Source: Streptomyces albipurpureus (GTDB taxonomy: Bacteria > Actinomycetota > Actinomycetes > Streptomycetales > Streptomycetaceae). Taken from it: a DNA stretch of 64,000 nucleotides. Shown piece after piece: positions 25,285 to 32,842 of the stretch. Each line of letters begins with the position of its first letter. Positions within the stretch are counted from its first letter, which is position 1. The position numbers and the translations under genes are program-made. Location: the NCBI RefSeq assembly GCF_023701525.1, contig NZ_JAMQAW010000025.1, forward strand, positions 32,425 through 96,424, given 5' to 3'. Below the pieces are notes generated by a model, which had not been told where the DNA came from, did no database searches, and saw only the letters and a list, made by a program, of their open reading frames with translations.

Positions 25285-27957
25285 TCAGTCCTCACCGAGC
25301 AGAGCGCGTGCCCTTGGTTTCCAGGGCCAGGCAGCAGTGGTGTCCGGACTGCTCAATGCCTGGTGCCAGGCCTGCCTGGCGTCCTCGGGCCGGCCCGCCC
25401 CGTGCAGGGCCAGGCCGTAGTCGAGAAGGTCGCGGGCAATCCCTTCGGAGCCCCGTACCGGATTCTCGGTCAGTACGTTCGGACCGAGCAGGGTCTCGTA
25501 CTCGGTGCACGCCCGCGCCCATTCCTCGCGCAGCAGGGCGAGCCGGGCGCGCCAGCGCGTCCGGTAGAGGGGGCCGACGGCGCGGTCGACCCAGGCGTCG
25601 TCCCGGAGTGCCGGCCACAGCTCTTCGGCGGCTTGCCGATCGCCTTCGAGCACCGCGAGATCGAAGAGAAGCGCCTGGCAGTTCATCAGCCAGCGCTCGG
25701 CGAGCGTCCCCGGTGAACGGTCGGCCTCCTGTAAGACGCGCAGACCGTCGAGGAGTTCCCGCTCGTAGTCGAGGGCGCCGAGCTGTCCCTGGTAGTACGC
25801 GATCTGGTCGGCGATCAACCGAGCGACGTAGTGGCCCACTTCGTCATCTGCCTCACGGGCGGCGTCGGCACTGCGCAACAAGGCCATGTGGGCTTCCGCT
25901 GGCGCCCCTCGGAGAAAGGCCGAGTAGCCCTGGTCGTAGAGGCGCCGGGCTTGGGTACGCGGGGAGACTGACGCATCCGCGGCAGCCTCACGCATCAGCT
26001 CTTCGGCGAGTTCGACCTCGCCCGCGCGGCGCAGCCGCCCGGCCCTGAGGTCAAGGAAGGCGGCGAGGACCGGTCCTGTGACAGCCGCCGCATCTGTGTC
26101 ACCACTCCCCACCAGTGCTGCGGTGACGAAATCGGCACGGGTGGCGTGGGCGAGCACGGCGTCGTAGAAGGATACGGCGTCGTCCCGGTAGGCGAGCGTG
26201 GCGTGCAGTGCGTCGGCCCGCAACGGCGAGGCGGAGCCCCCGCCTTCCCCGGTCACGGCTTCGACGGCGATGGCGTGCGCCAGACGGTCTCGGTAGCCGG
26301 TCGGGAACCGTCCAAGGGCGTGGGACGCGGCGAGGGCGTCGGCGAGTAGCAGATGAGTGGCGCCTTGCGTCCTGCGGGTGATGTACCCCTGGTCCTCGAA
26401 GAGGTGGGTGAGGGATTCAGCGCACTGGAGTTGGTCGGCCCGGTCGGTGTCGGAGGAGGTCAGTGAGGCGATCAGATGAGCCGCCACATGGTCGAGTGCG
26501 TAGGTGTCAGGGCAGCCGAGCCAGTCGTGGCCATGGGCGGCTATGAGCTGATCGGCGATCCGGCGATGCTGTTCCACCGGGTCAACGTAGTACGAACCGG
26601 TCTGCGGGGCGGAATGCAGAAACCGGCCGATGCTGGTGTGGAACAGCGTACGGGTACCAGGCCGCGCGCCTCCGGCGAGCAGTTGCCGTAGTCCATGCAG
26701 TGCCCCGCCGGCCGTGCCGTCGTCGGCGACGCCGCTCCAGGAGAACAACTGCCGTTCGGTGAGCGGTTCCCGTGCCACCGCCAGGGTGCCCAGCAGACGC
26801 AGGTGGATGAGGGGCCACGCGGTCGCGCCGGCGCGGCGGCGCGCCTGGTCCAGCAGGAACCCGTACAGCTGATCCAGATGGCCGGCGGGGAGGACGCTGA
26901 GATCGGCGAGGGCCGTGATGTCTTCAGCCCGACCGTCTTCTACCGAGACCGACAGCGCGCGGTGCCATGAAACGATGTAGAGAAAGTTCCCGGCCGCGTG
27001 GACGGCGGCGGAGCGCGCGGCGTCCCCCAGCGCGACACCGCACCGGGCGACGGCTGCCACGAGTGCCTGGTCGCGGGCCACCTGGTCGGCGTAGGCGGAG
27101 ACATCCCGTACGGCTTCCGCGTCGGTCGCCAACAGGATCTCGTGCCGCGCTCGCCCATGCTGCCGTCGCAGCACGGTACGCAGTCCGTCATGGGGGCGGG
27201 TGGTGACCACCACCCGTACGTTGTCCGGTAGGGCGGGGCAGTTGGCAAGCCAGTCCGACACGCTGTATCCGGACGCGAGTTGCTGGTCGGCCTCGTCCAG
27301 CGCATCGATGATCAGCACGATCTGCGCGGGTGGGTCGAGCTGACGCAGTTTCCGGGCTGGTGTGAGGAGGGCGAGCTCCTGAAGGTGTGCGGGATCCAGT
27401 AGCCGGGGATCGGCTGTGAGGCGCTCCACTTCGATCCCGGTCAGTTCACCTTCCAGCCTGTCCACCCGCTGGCGAACGCGGATCATCTGGGCCATCCGCC
27501 GGAAGGGGTTCACCGCCAGGTGTTTCAGCCGTGCACCGGTTACCTGGCTACCGGCTCCGGCGGTGCCGACATCCATCACCACCTCGATGTAGGGCTCTTC
27601 GGACGCGAACAGGTCCGGGCGCAGGGCCGTGAGCTGGTAGCCGATGGACATCAGGAGTTCGACCGCGTTGAACGCCGAGTGCGGCATCAGGCTGTCGGCG
27701 CGGATGAAGTAGCGCGGCGATACCCGGTGACGTGTGGTCAGCCAGGCGGCGAGGGTGGACTTTCCCAGGCCGGCGTCGCCCTCCACAAACACGAATCGGG
27801 TCTGTGCGTCGGCGAAGTGCCGTTCCACCCGGCGAGCCAGCCAGGGCCGCTCGATGAAGGGCTCGGCGAGATGTCGCTCGACCACATCCCACTGAAGCAA
27901 CTCGCCGACGGTCCGGTCGTGGGTGCCTGCTGCTGCCTGCGCGGCCGGGCCGGTCAC
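25285..27957 (-). CDS. STAND/NACHT-type NTPase, probable conflict-system sensor
   Basis: This 890-residue protein has Walker A GDAGLGKST at residues 60-68, Walker B VLIIDALDEAD at 214-224 (double acidic, NACHT-like) and a sensor segment VRVVVTTRPHDGLR near 247-260. Helical winged-helix/arm regions follow, and roughly the last 300 residues are TPR-like. There is no DNA-binding domain and only about 50 residues precede the ATPase. STAND proteins oligomerise on a trigger and activate an attached or separate effector. Its ATG overlaps the small upstream gene's stop by 4 bp (27954-27957), so the two proteins are translationally coupled and probably act together. Confidence 0.82.
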   Translation of the reverse strand: MTGPAAQAAAGTHDRTVGELLQWDVVERHLAEPFIERPWLARRVERHFADAQTRFVFVEGDAGLGKSTLAAWLTTRHRVSPRYFIRADSLMPHSAFNAVELLMSIGYQLTALRPDLFASEEPYIEVVMDVGTAGAGSQVTGARLKHLAVNPFRRMAQMIRVRQRVDRLEGELTGIEVERLTADPRLLDPAHLQELALLTPARKLRQLDPPAQIVLIIDALDEADQQLASGYSVSDWLANCPALPDNVRVVVTTRPHDGLRTVLRRQHGRARHEILLATDAEAVRDVSAYADQVARDQALVAAVARCGVALGDAARSAAVHAAGNFLYIVSWHRALSVSVEDGRAEDITALADLSVLPAGHLDQLYGFLLDQARRRAGATAWPLIHLRLLGTLAVAREPLTERQLFSWSGVADDGTAGGALHGLRQLLAGGARPGTRTLFHTSIGRFLHSAPQTGSYYVDPVEQHRRIADQLIAAHGHDWLGCPDTYALDHVAAHLIASLTSSDTDRADQLQCAESLTHLFEDQGYITRRTQGATHLLLADALAASHALGRFPTGYRDRLAHAIAVEAVTGEGGGSASPLRADALHATLAYRDDAVSFYDAVLAHATRADFVTAALVGSGDTDAAAVTGPVLAAFLDLRAGRLRRAGEVELAEELMREAAADASVSPRTQARRLYDQGYSAFLRGAPAEAHMALLRSADAAREADDEVGHYVARLIADQIAYYQGQLGALDYERELLDGLRVLQEADRSPGTLAERWLMNCQALLFDLAVLEGDRQAAEELWPALRDDAWVDRAVGPLYRTRWRARLALLREEWARACTEYETLLGPNVLTENPVRGSEGIARDLLDYGLALHGAGRPEDARQAWHQALSSPDTTAAWPWKPRARALLGED

Positions 27958-28514
27958 TCGCCGAAGTCCTCGATCCGGGCTCCGACCACCCTGCCACCCG
28001 CTTCCACTTGTCCGGCCCTCACCTCGGCCGACACCTCACCACCGCGCATACGGCGGATCTCGGTGCCCGTCGCCTCGCCGACGACCCGTTCGACATCCAC
28101 GACGGCCCGTAGCCGCGCCCCTGATGCCGGGCGGCCGGCTTCCCCGGCGAAGGTGATGCTCTGACCGTAGACGGCCTCCAGTAACTGGCGGAGCCGATCG
28201 ATGTCCCCCAGCAGTTCAGGACTCCGGGGATCGAGGGGAACGAGCCCCGCGCTGTAGTTCTCAAGCCGGGAGCGCAACTCCAGCAGACCGTCGGCAGCGC
28301 GGATGAGTCGCTGCTCGTCGTACGAGGTGGTGTCGAGCGAGCCACTGAACGCCGGGGGCAACGCGACACGCTCCCCTTCCGGCTCGGCCGCCTCGGGTAC
28401 CGCGCCTTCGGCTGCTGTCCGCTGGCGCCTCAGCAACAACTCCTTGGCCTGCTCGCAGAGGAATCGCACTCCTTCCGTCAGAACGGGAACTCCCAGAACG
28501 GCTAGTGCGTCCAT
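27954..28514 (-). CDS. Small partner protein of the STAND NTPase
   Basis: This 186-residue protein begins with a hydrophobic-amphipathic helix (VLGVPVLTEGVRFLCEQAKELLLRR). A variable acidic linker follows, then a helical middle (RLIRAADGLLELRSRLENYSAGLVPLDP), YGQSITFAGE near 120, and a glycine/valine-rich beta C-terminus (GEVSAEVRAGQVEAGGRVVG). Comparable proteins adjoin NACHT NTPases in actinobacteria as far as I recall, but I know no function. The coupling and opening helix suggest an adaptor, sensor or effector that may touch membrane. No enzymatic motif is visible. Confidence 0.7.
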   Translation of the reverse strand: MDALAVLGVPVLTEGVRFLCEQAKELLLRRQRTAAEGAVPEAAEPEGERVALPPAFSGSLDTTSYDEQRLIRAADGLLELRSRLENYSAGLVPLDPRSPELLGDIDRLRQLLEAVYGQSITFAGEAGRPASGARLRAVVDVERVVGEATGTEIRRMRGGEVSAEVRAGQVEAGGRVVGARIEDFGE

Positions 28515-29187
28515 TCAACGCCCCTTCTCCTATGGATCACTTGAGGGAGGCTTCTGCCTCATGGGCCTGACATCGGCGACAGAATTCACCACCTTCCAGG
28601 ACCTTGTCGAGAGGATGCGTTTCCTCCTCTTCCCTCCCGCCCGCATGGCCTCGGGAACCCTGGACCAAAAGCCCGCTGTGACTCGCGCGATGGTGATCCC
28701 GCAGGTGAGGCGCGATTATCCCGCTACATCCACCCGAGCCATTTGCTGCATCCTCCCGATTGGTCGCCCGGACGGAAATGCACCAGCTCACTGATCCTTA
28801 GCCCGGAGAATCACGTGACCTGCGAAGCAGCGCTCTGGACGCCCTCCCCGGAGTATCCAGAAGATCCTCCGAACGAGTGATTGGGTAGGGGGTTTTATGG
28901 GCTACCTCGCCAAAGGCTGATGATCTACCCAGCAGTTCGGCCGCATTCCGACATCCCGCCCGGAAATCGAGCCCATGGCTTCCTCTGCCGGCCAGGTGTC
29001 CGCCCGCACCACGGTCCCGACTCGTCTTCTGACGACGCACCCTATGGGCGGGCATCGGGGCGATCGGACTCACCCGATGTCCGGCCGGCGCTTCCTGGCC
29101 GGCGATGCCTCCCGCCCACCGGACGTTTCCGCTGGGCATCGGGTGCCAAGAATGCACACCGGGGACGGAACGCGAACGAGGGGGATC
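28515..29187. other. Divergent intergenic region of the STAND and membrane-protein genes
   Basis: Nearly 670 bp without a supported gene. A 9-bp inverted repeat CACCCGATG (29071-29079) / CATCGGGTG (29137-29145) flanks a GC-rich segment about 45 bp before the membrane-protein start and may be an operator. Confidence 0.5.
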
Positions 29188-29763
29188 ATGACGGCGAACA
29201 CGCAGGACGGTGTCACGGTGGGGGGCCTACTGGTGGCCGAGTATGAGCGGATCAAGGCGGAGCAGCAGGCCAGGATAGGTTTCCGGGACAATCTCCTCTA
29301 CGCGACGCTCGCCTCTGTGGCCGCGGTCATCGCCGCTCTTCTCCAGACGGACGGCCGGACGGCGCTGCTTCTCCTCCTTCCACCGGTCTCCGTCCTGCTG
29401 GGATGGACCTACCTCGTCAACGACGAGAAGATCTCGGCCATCGGCCGCTATGTCCGTATGGAACTCTCACCCCGTCTCCTGGCGATAGCCGAGGTGAATG
29501 AGCCGGCCGGCCAGCAGGCGACTGTCTTCGGATGGGAATGGGCACATCGCGAGGACCAGCGCCGGGTGACGCGCAAACGCCTCCAACTGGCCGTTGACCT
29601 GACTACCTTCTGTGTCTGTCCGCTCGCCGCGCTCGTGCTGTACGGAGTGCAGGGGCCGCACACGGTGCTTCTGATCGCCGTGGCCGTCGTCGAGACGGCG
29701 GCGGTGATCACGCTCGCAGTCCAGTTGGTGGTCTATGCCGATCTACGGCGGGGAGCGGGCTGA
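29188..29763 (+). CDS. Multi-pass membrane protein with N-terminal amphipathic helix
   Basis: This 191-residue protein opens with a charged helix (VAEYERIKAEQQARIGFRDN), then two TM helices (about 38-78), a cytoplasmic helical loop with WEWAHREDQRRVTRKRLQL and two more TM helices (about 135-185). I recognise this EYERIKAEQ...RIGFRDN...LYATLA pattern as a recurrent bacterial membrane family of unknown function. GAGGGGG precedes the ATG at 29188. It runs divergently from the STAND pair and convergently toward the phosphorylase-like gene, 30 bp away. A membrane effector or anchor role is an inference from the neighbourhood. Confidence 0.72.
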   Translation: MTANTQDGVTVGGLLVAEYERIKAEQQARIGFRDNLLYATLASVAAVIAALLQTDGRTALLLLLPPVSVLLGWTYLVNDEKISAIGRYVRMELSPRLLAIAEVNEPAGQQATVFGWEWAHREDQRRVTRKRLQLAVDLTTFCVCPLAALVLYGVQGPHTVLLIAVAVVETAAVITLAVQLVVYADLRRGAG

Positions 29764-29793
29764 GGTCGGCGGCTCACACCGAAGGCAGCACGC

Positions 29794-31815
29794 TCATCCG
29801 CTGCGGCGTTCGGCAGGGGTCCGGGCGAACGCGCCGCGCAGTACGAGGTGCAGCACGAACTCGGCGGCGTTGCGCGCCGCCGGAACTTGGTGGTCATCCG
29901 TCTTGTCCGCACCCCAGTCGCAGATGCTCTTGATGAGGATGCTCTCGACCCCGGCGGAGCGGGCCGCGGCGTAGAACGCGGCTCCCTCCATGTCTCCTCC
30001 GATGGCGTCGGGATGTCGGTCGACCAGTTCCCGCACGGTCGTTGCTGAGTTCAGGAGCTTTCCCCAGGAGAGCATGAGGCCCGCCGATACCCGCACCGTG
30101 GACTTTCTGCTCCAACTCCGCTGGGCCGCGCGGGCGGCGGAGAGCAGCATCGGTGAGGTGACGACGTATTCGCCGCGGAGGCGCTCATGGACTCGACGGT
30201 CCCCATCGATGGGCTTTCCGTGCTCTAGGTCCCGGGTCTTCTCGGAATCGACGAGCTTTCCGTGGTCGAGGTCGTGGATCTTCTCGGAGATGAGGACGTC
30301 ACCCAACTGTTGGGGATCGGGCCGCAGACCGTAGCAAATGCCGGTGATAAGAGCGTAGTGCGGTTCGAGGTGCCGGATCGCGTCGCCGGTCACCGCTGGC
30401 ACACCCGCCGCGTTGGTGCTCCCTTGAGCCGCCTGGACGACGAAGAGCCGGGCGCCGCCCACCAGGCCGACATCGAAAACGGGGATGGGAGCATCGAAGT
30501 CGGGCTCGATCTCCCGGCCGGTGTGGCTCTCCAGGGCGTCGAGCACCGCGTCTCGTTCCACGTCCGCCACCGTCACGATGAGGACCCTGCTCGTTCCCAT
30601 GCTCTGCCTCCGTGTTTCGATCCGATGCCGTCGTTGTCGCGCGAGGTCGCGGGTGTGGAAGGTGAAGGCGGCGAGCGTCACCAGCATCACGCTGGGCAGC
30701 ACCGCGGAGGACGTCCAGCCGAACACCACGGCTGTTCTGCTGACCGGTTCGATCCCGGGGGCGGTGTCCCAGACAAGTTGGTAGGCGGTCCACGTCAACG
30801 CCCGCCCGTAGGAGTCGGCCGCCGTCCCGCATCGGTCCGGGGCGCAGGCCTCGCGTTCCTGGCCCATCAGGAGGTAGACGAGGCCCAGCACCACCCCGAC
30901 GACGGAGACGAGAAAGAAGCGGACGAACGGCACGGTCCGCTCGGGGAAAGCCAGCAGATCCTCCGGTCGCGCCCCCAGGCTCCACAGCACATGACCGCCG
31001 TCCGGGCCGTGCAGCACCCGGTCTCCGAGGCGATCCAGCCATGCCAACGCCTCATCACCGGTCACTCCCGCCCGTGCGACGGCGAGCGCGGTGGCGAGCC
31101 GGACCGGACCCATCTGTGCGCCGCGGTCCGCAACGGGTTGCCGCACCCCGGCAGCGATGAGCCGGTGCAGTCGCACCCGGGTCTGGGTGGTCAACTCGTC
31201 GATGCGGTGGGGCTGTTCCTGGTGGAACAGCCGCACGGACCACAGTTCGGCCAGTTCCGCCGAGTCGGCGCGTTCCCCGATGCTGTGCGTACGGCCGAAG
31301 AACACCTGCCAGACGAGCTGCACCAGCAGCACCCCGACGGTGTACACCAGCGCGACCATCACCATCACGAGGATGGAGGCGTGCATCGCCGGGAACGGTA
31401 GGAGAGCGAAGGCGACCAGCAGCACCAGGAACGGGGGCACCCCGAAGACGACGGCGCCCCATCTCCTGTCCAACCAACGCAGCAGCACGAGCCGGAGGCC
31501 GCCGAAGCGGGCACCGCGCCACAGCTCCGTTCGCGCCGCCGGCGGTTCCAACAGCGCGAATCCGCCGGGCCCTTGCCACACCAGTCGGCCCTCACGCCCC
31601 GCTAGGTAGAGCAACACTGCCAGCGGGGCCCGGTCACGGATCACCCAGGAAACACCCCGGGGTCGCAGCGCACCCACCGCCCGTCGACCTCCGGGGGCCG
31701 CCCGTACCCGATGGGCGGCCTCCCGGCACGCCGCGAACCCCGGGCGGGCCGAATCCCCATCCGGGAGGTCGTCGCAGGCTCCTGCTGATCCGCGGCTCGC
31801 CGTGCTCTCGGTCAT
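29794..31815 (-). CDS. Membrane-anchored nucleoside phosphorylase-type protein
   Basis: A 673-residue fusion. The N-terminal half (1-405) has two TM helices near 90-145 and two more near 265-355. Residues about 406-673 form a phosphorylase/MTAN-type domain: TNAAGVPAVTGDAI, ALITGICYG, GDMEGAA with Glu610, and KSICDWGADKTDD with Asp633. The last two are the purine-binding and catalytic signatures. The KxICDWxxxKxDD variant is what I associate with STAND-linked conflict-system phosphorylase domains rather than housekeeping nucleosidases. ATG 31815 is used; GTG 31848 is possible. Role inferred: nucleotide-ligand sensing or cleavage at the membrane. Confidence 0.8.
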   Translation of the reverse strand: MTESTASRGSAGACDDLPDGDSARPGFAACREAAHRVRAAPGGRRAVGALRPRGVSWVIRDRAPLAVLLYLAGREGRLVWQGPGGFALLEPPAARTELWRGARFGGLRLVLLRWLDRRWGAVVFGVPPFLVLLVAFALLPFPAMHASILVMVMVALVYTVGVLLVQLVWQVFFGRTHSIGERADSAELAELWSVRLFHQEQPHRIDELTTQTRVRLHRLIAAGVRQPVADRGAQMGPVRLATALAVARAGVTGDEALAWLDRLGDRVLHGPDGGHVLWSLGARPEDLLAFPERTVPFVRFFLVSVVGVVLGLVYLLMGQEREACAPDRCGTAADSYGRALTWTAYQLVWDTAPGIEPVSRTAVVFGWTSSAVLPSVMLVTLAAFTFHTRDLARQRRHRIETRRQSMGTSRVLIVTVADVERDAVLDALESHTGREIEPDFDAPIPVFDVGLVGGARLFVVQAAQGSTNAAGVPAVTGDAIRHLEPHYALITGICYGLRPDPQQLGDVLISEKIHDLDHGKLVDSEKTRDLEHGKPIDGDRRVHERLRGEYVVTSPMLLSAARAAQRSWSRKSTVRVSAGLMLSWGKLLNSATTVRELVDRHPDAIGGDMEGAAFYAAARSAGVESILIKSICDWGADKTDDHQVPAARNAAEFVLHLVLRGAFARTPAERRSG

Positions 31816-32211
31816 GGGTTCGTCGTCGTCCTCGGTTGTCGCCGTCACGGAACCGCCCCAGCGGCTGACCACCCGTCACCCGGCCCCGCTCTCCCAGGGT
31901 GCCATGCCTGCGGCGCCCGCACAGGAAGTCCGTCCCCACCCGTCCCGCACCCCCGGCGCCGCTGTCCCCGAAGAGGGTCACCGCCGGCCCTGAGGGTGCC
32001 GCGGTCGTTGAACCCGGCCAGCCGGTCGCGCGGCTGGTGAGCCGGGTGATGACGGCTGTCGGGTCCGGGTGCGCTACCGACGCCGGCAGGCGCGATGACG
32101 TTGCCGAGCGGATTCCCCGGAGGGCATCACCCCGAGCACCGCAGGCACTCCAGGCATCCCGAGCACCCCACTTTGGGTGACTCGTCAACCACCTGGCGGT
32201 ACGGTTGGTGG
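31816..32211. other. Divergent intergenic region
   Basis: Contains the second MarR's operator at 32177-32190 close to the marR start. The rest holds nothing recognised. Confidence 0.55.
32177..32190. promoter_or_regulatory. Operator of second MarR regulator (site A)
   Basis: GTGACTCGTCAACC matches 13 of 14 bases of a site upstream of the 32843 fusion gene read on the other strand. It ends 21 bp before the marR start codon. Confidence 0.6.
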
Positions 32212-32700
32212 ATGAACGCCGAGACACAGTTCCTGAACGAGCCGGAAGGGCGGGCCTGGCGCTCGTATCTCCAGATGCACAGCGCGCTGACAGCGCGCAC
32301 GGGCCGGCTGCTCTCCCGCGAGTCGGGCCTGTCAGTGGCGGACTACGAGATTCTGGTCACCCTCGCGAGCAGCCCCGAGGGTCGGATGAGCTCCCAGGAG
32401 GTGCGCTGCGGGCTGGCCTGGGAGAAGAGCAGGCTCTCCCATCAGGTGCGCCGGATGGAGGAGCGCGGACTGGTGGCCCGGGAGGTGAACCCCGTCGACG
32501 CCCGGAGCGCGGTGCTGTGCCTGACCGCCCGGGGTCGGGAGGTCATCGATGAGGCCGTGCCGCGCCATATGGAGCATGTCCGCGCACATTTCATCGCCTT
32601 GCTCACTCCGGCGGAGCTGGAGCTGCTCACCCGGCTCGGCGAGCGGGTTACCAACCATCTCGCCTGCGAGAACGCGCTCGATCCAGCCGGGCCCGACTGA
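32212..32700 (+). CDS. MarR-family transcriptional regulator
   Basis: This 162-residue regulator has the winged helix at about residues 60-115 (MSSQEVRCGLAWEKSRLSHQ, then RRMEERGLV and a D-x-R-S wing). It is distinct from the 6242 MarR. The ATG at 32212 follows GGTTGGTGG. Immediately downstream on the same strand is the LLM-BBE flavoenzyme, whose promoter carries two copies of the same 14-bp motif found at this gene's promoter. It is thus probably an autorepressor that also represses the flavoenzyme. Aromatic-ligand induction is typical of the family but not shown here. Confidence 0.88.
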   Translation: MNAETQFLNEPEGRAWRSYLQMHSALTARTGRLLSRESGLSVADYEILVTLASSPEGRMSSQEVRCGLAWEKSRLSHQVRRMEERGLVAREVNPVDARSAVLCLTARGREVIDEAVPRHMEHVRAHFIALLTPAELELLTRLGERVTNHLACENALDPAGPD

Positions 32701-32780
32701 GCCCGAGCGGAACCGAATCGCGCCCGATCGACACACCGGCCGCGCCCGATCCCCGAGGCGGCACGCCCACCCCCCAAAGG

Positions 32781-32820
32781 TTGACGTGTCACCCAAGCGC
32801 GTTATAGTTGACACGTAAAC
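32781..32820 (+). promoter_or_regulatory. Promoter and paired MarR sites of LLM-BBE gene
   Basis: A -35 TTGACG (32781-32786), 16-bp spacer and -10 TATAGT (32803-32808) form a good vegetative promoter. TTGACGTGTCA at 32781-32791 and GTTGACACGTAAAC at 32807-32820 are inverted copies of TTGACACGTMAAC, one on the -35 and one on the -10/start. The same word occurs before the marR gene. Confidence 0.7.
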
Positions 32821-32842
32821 CACTTGGAGGTCGGAGACTGCC

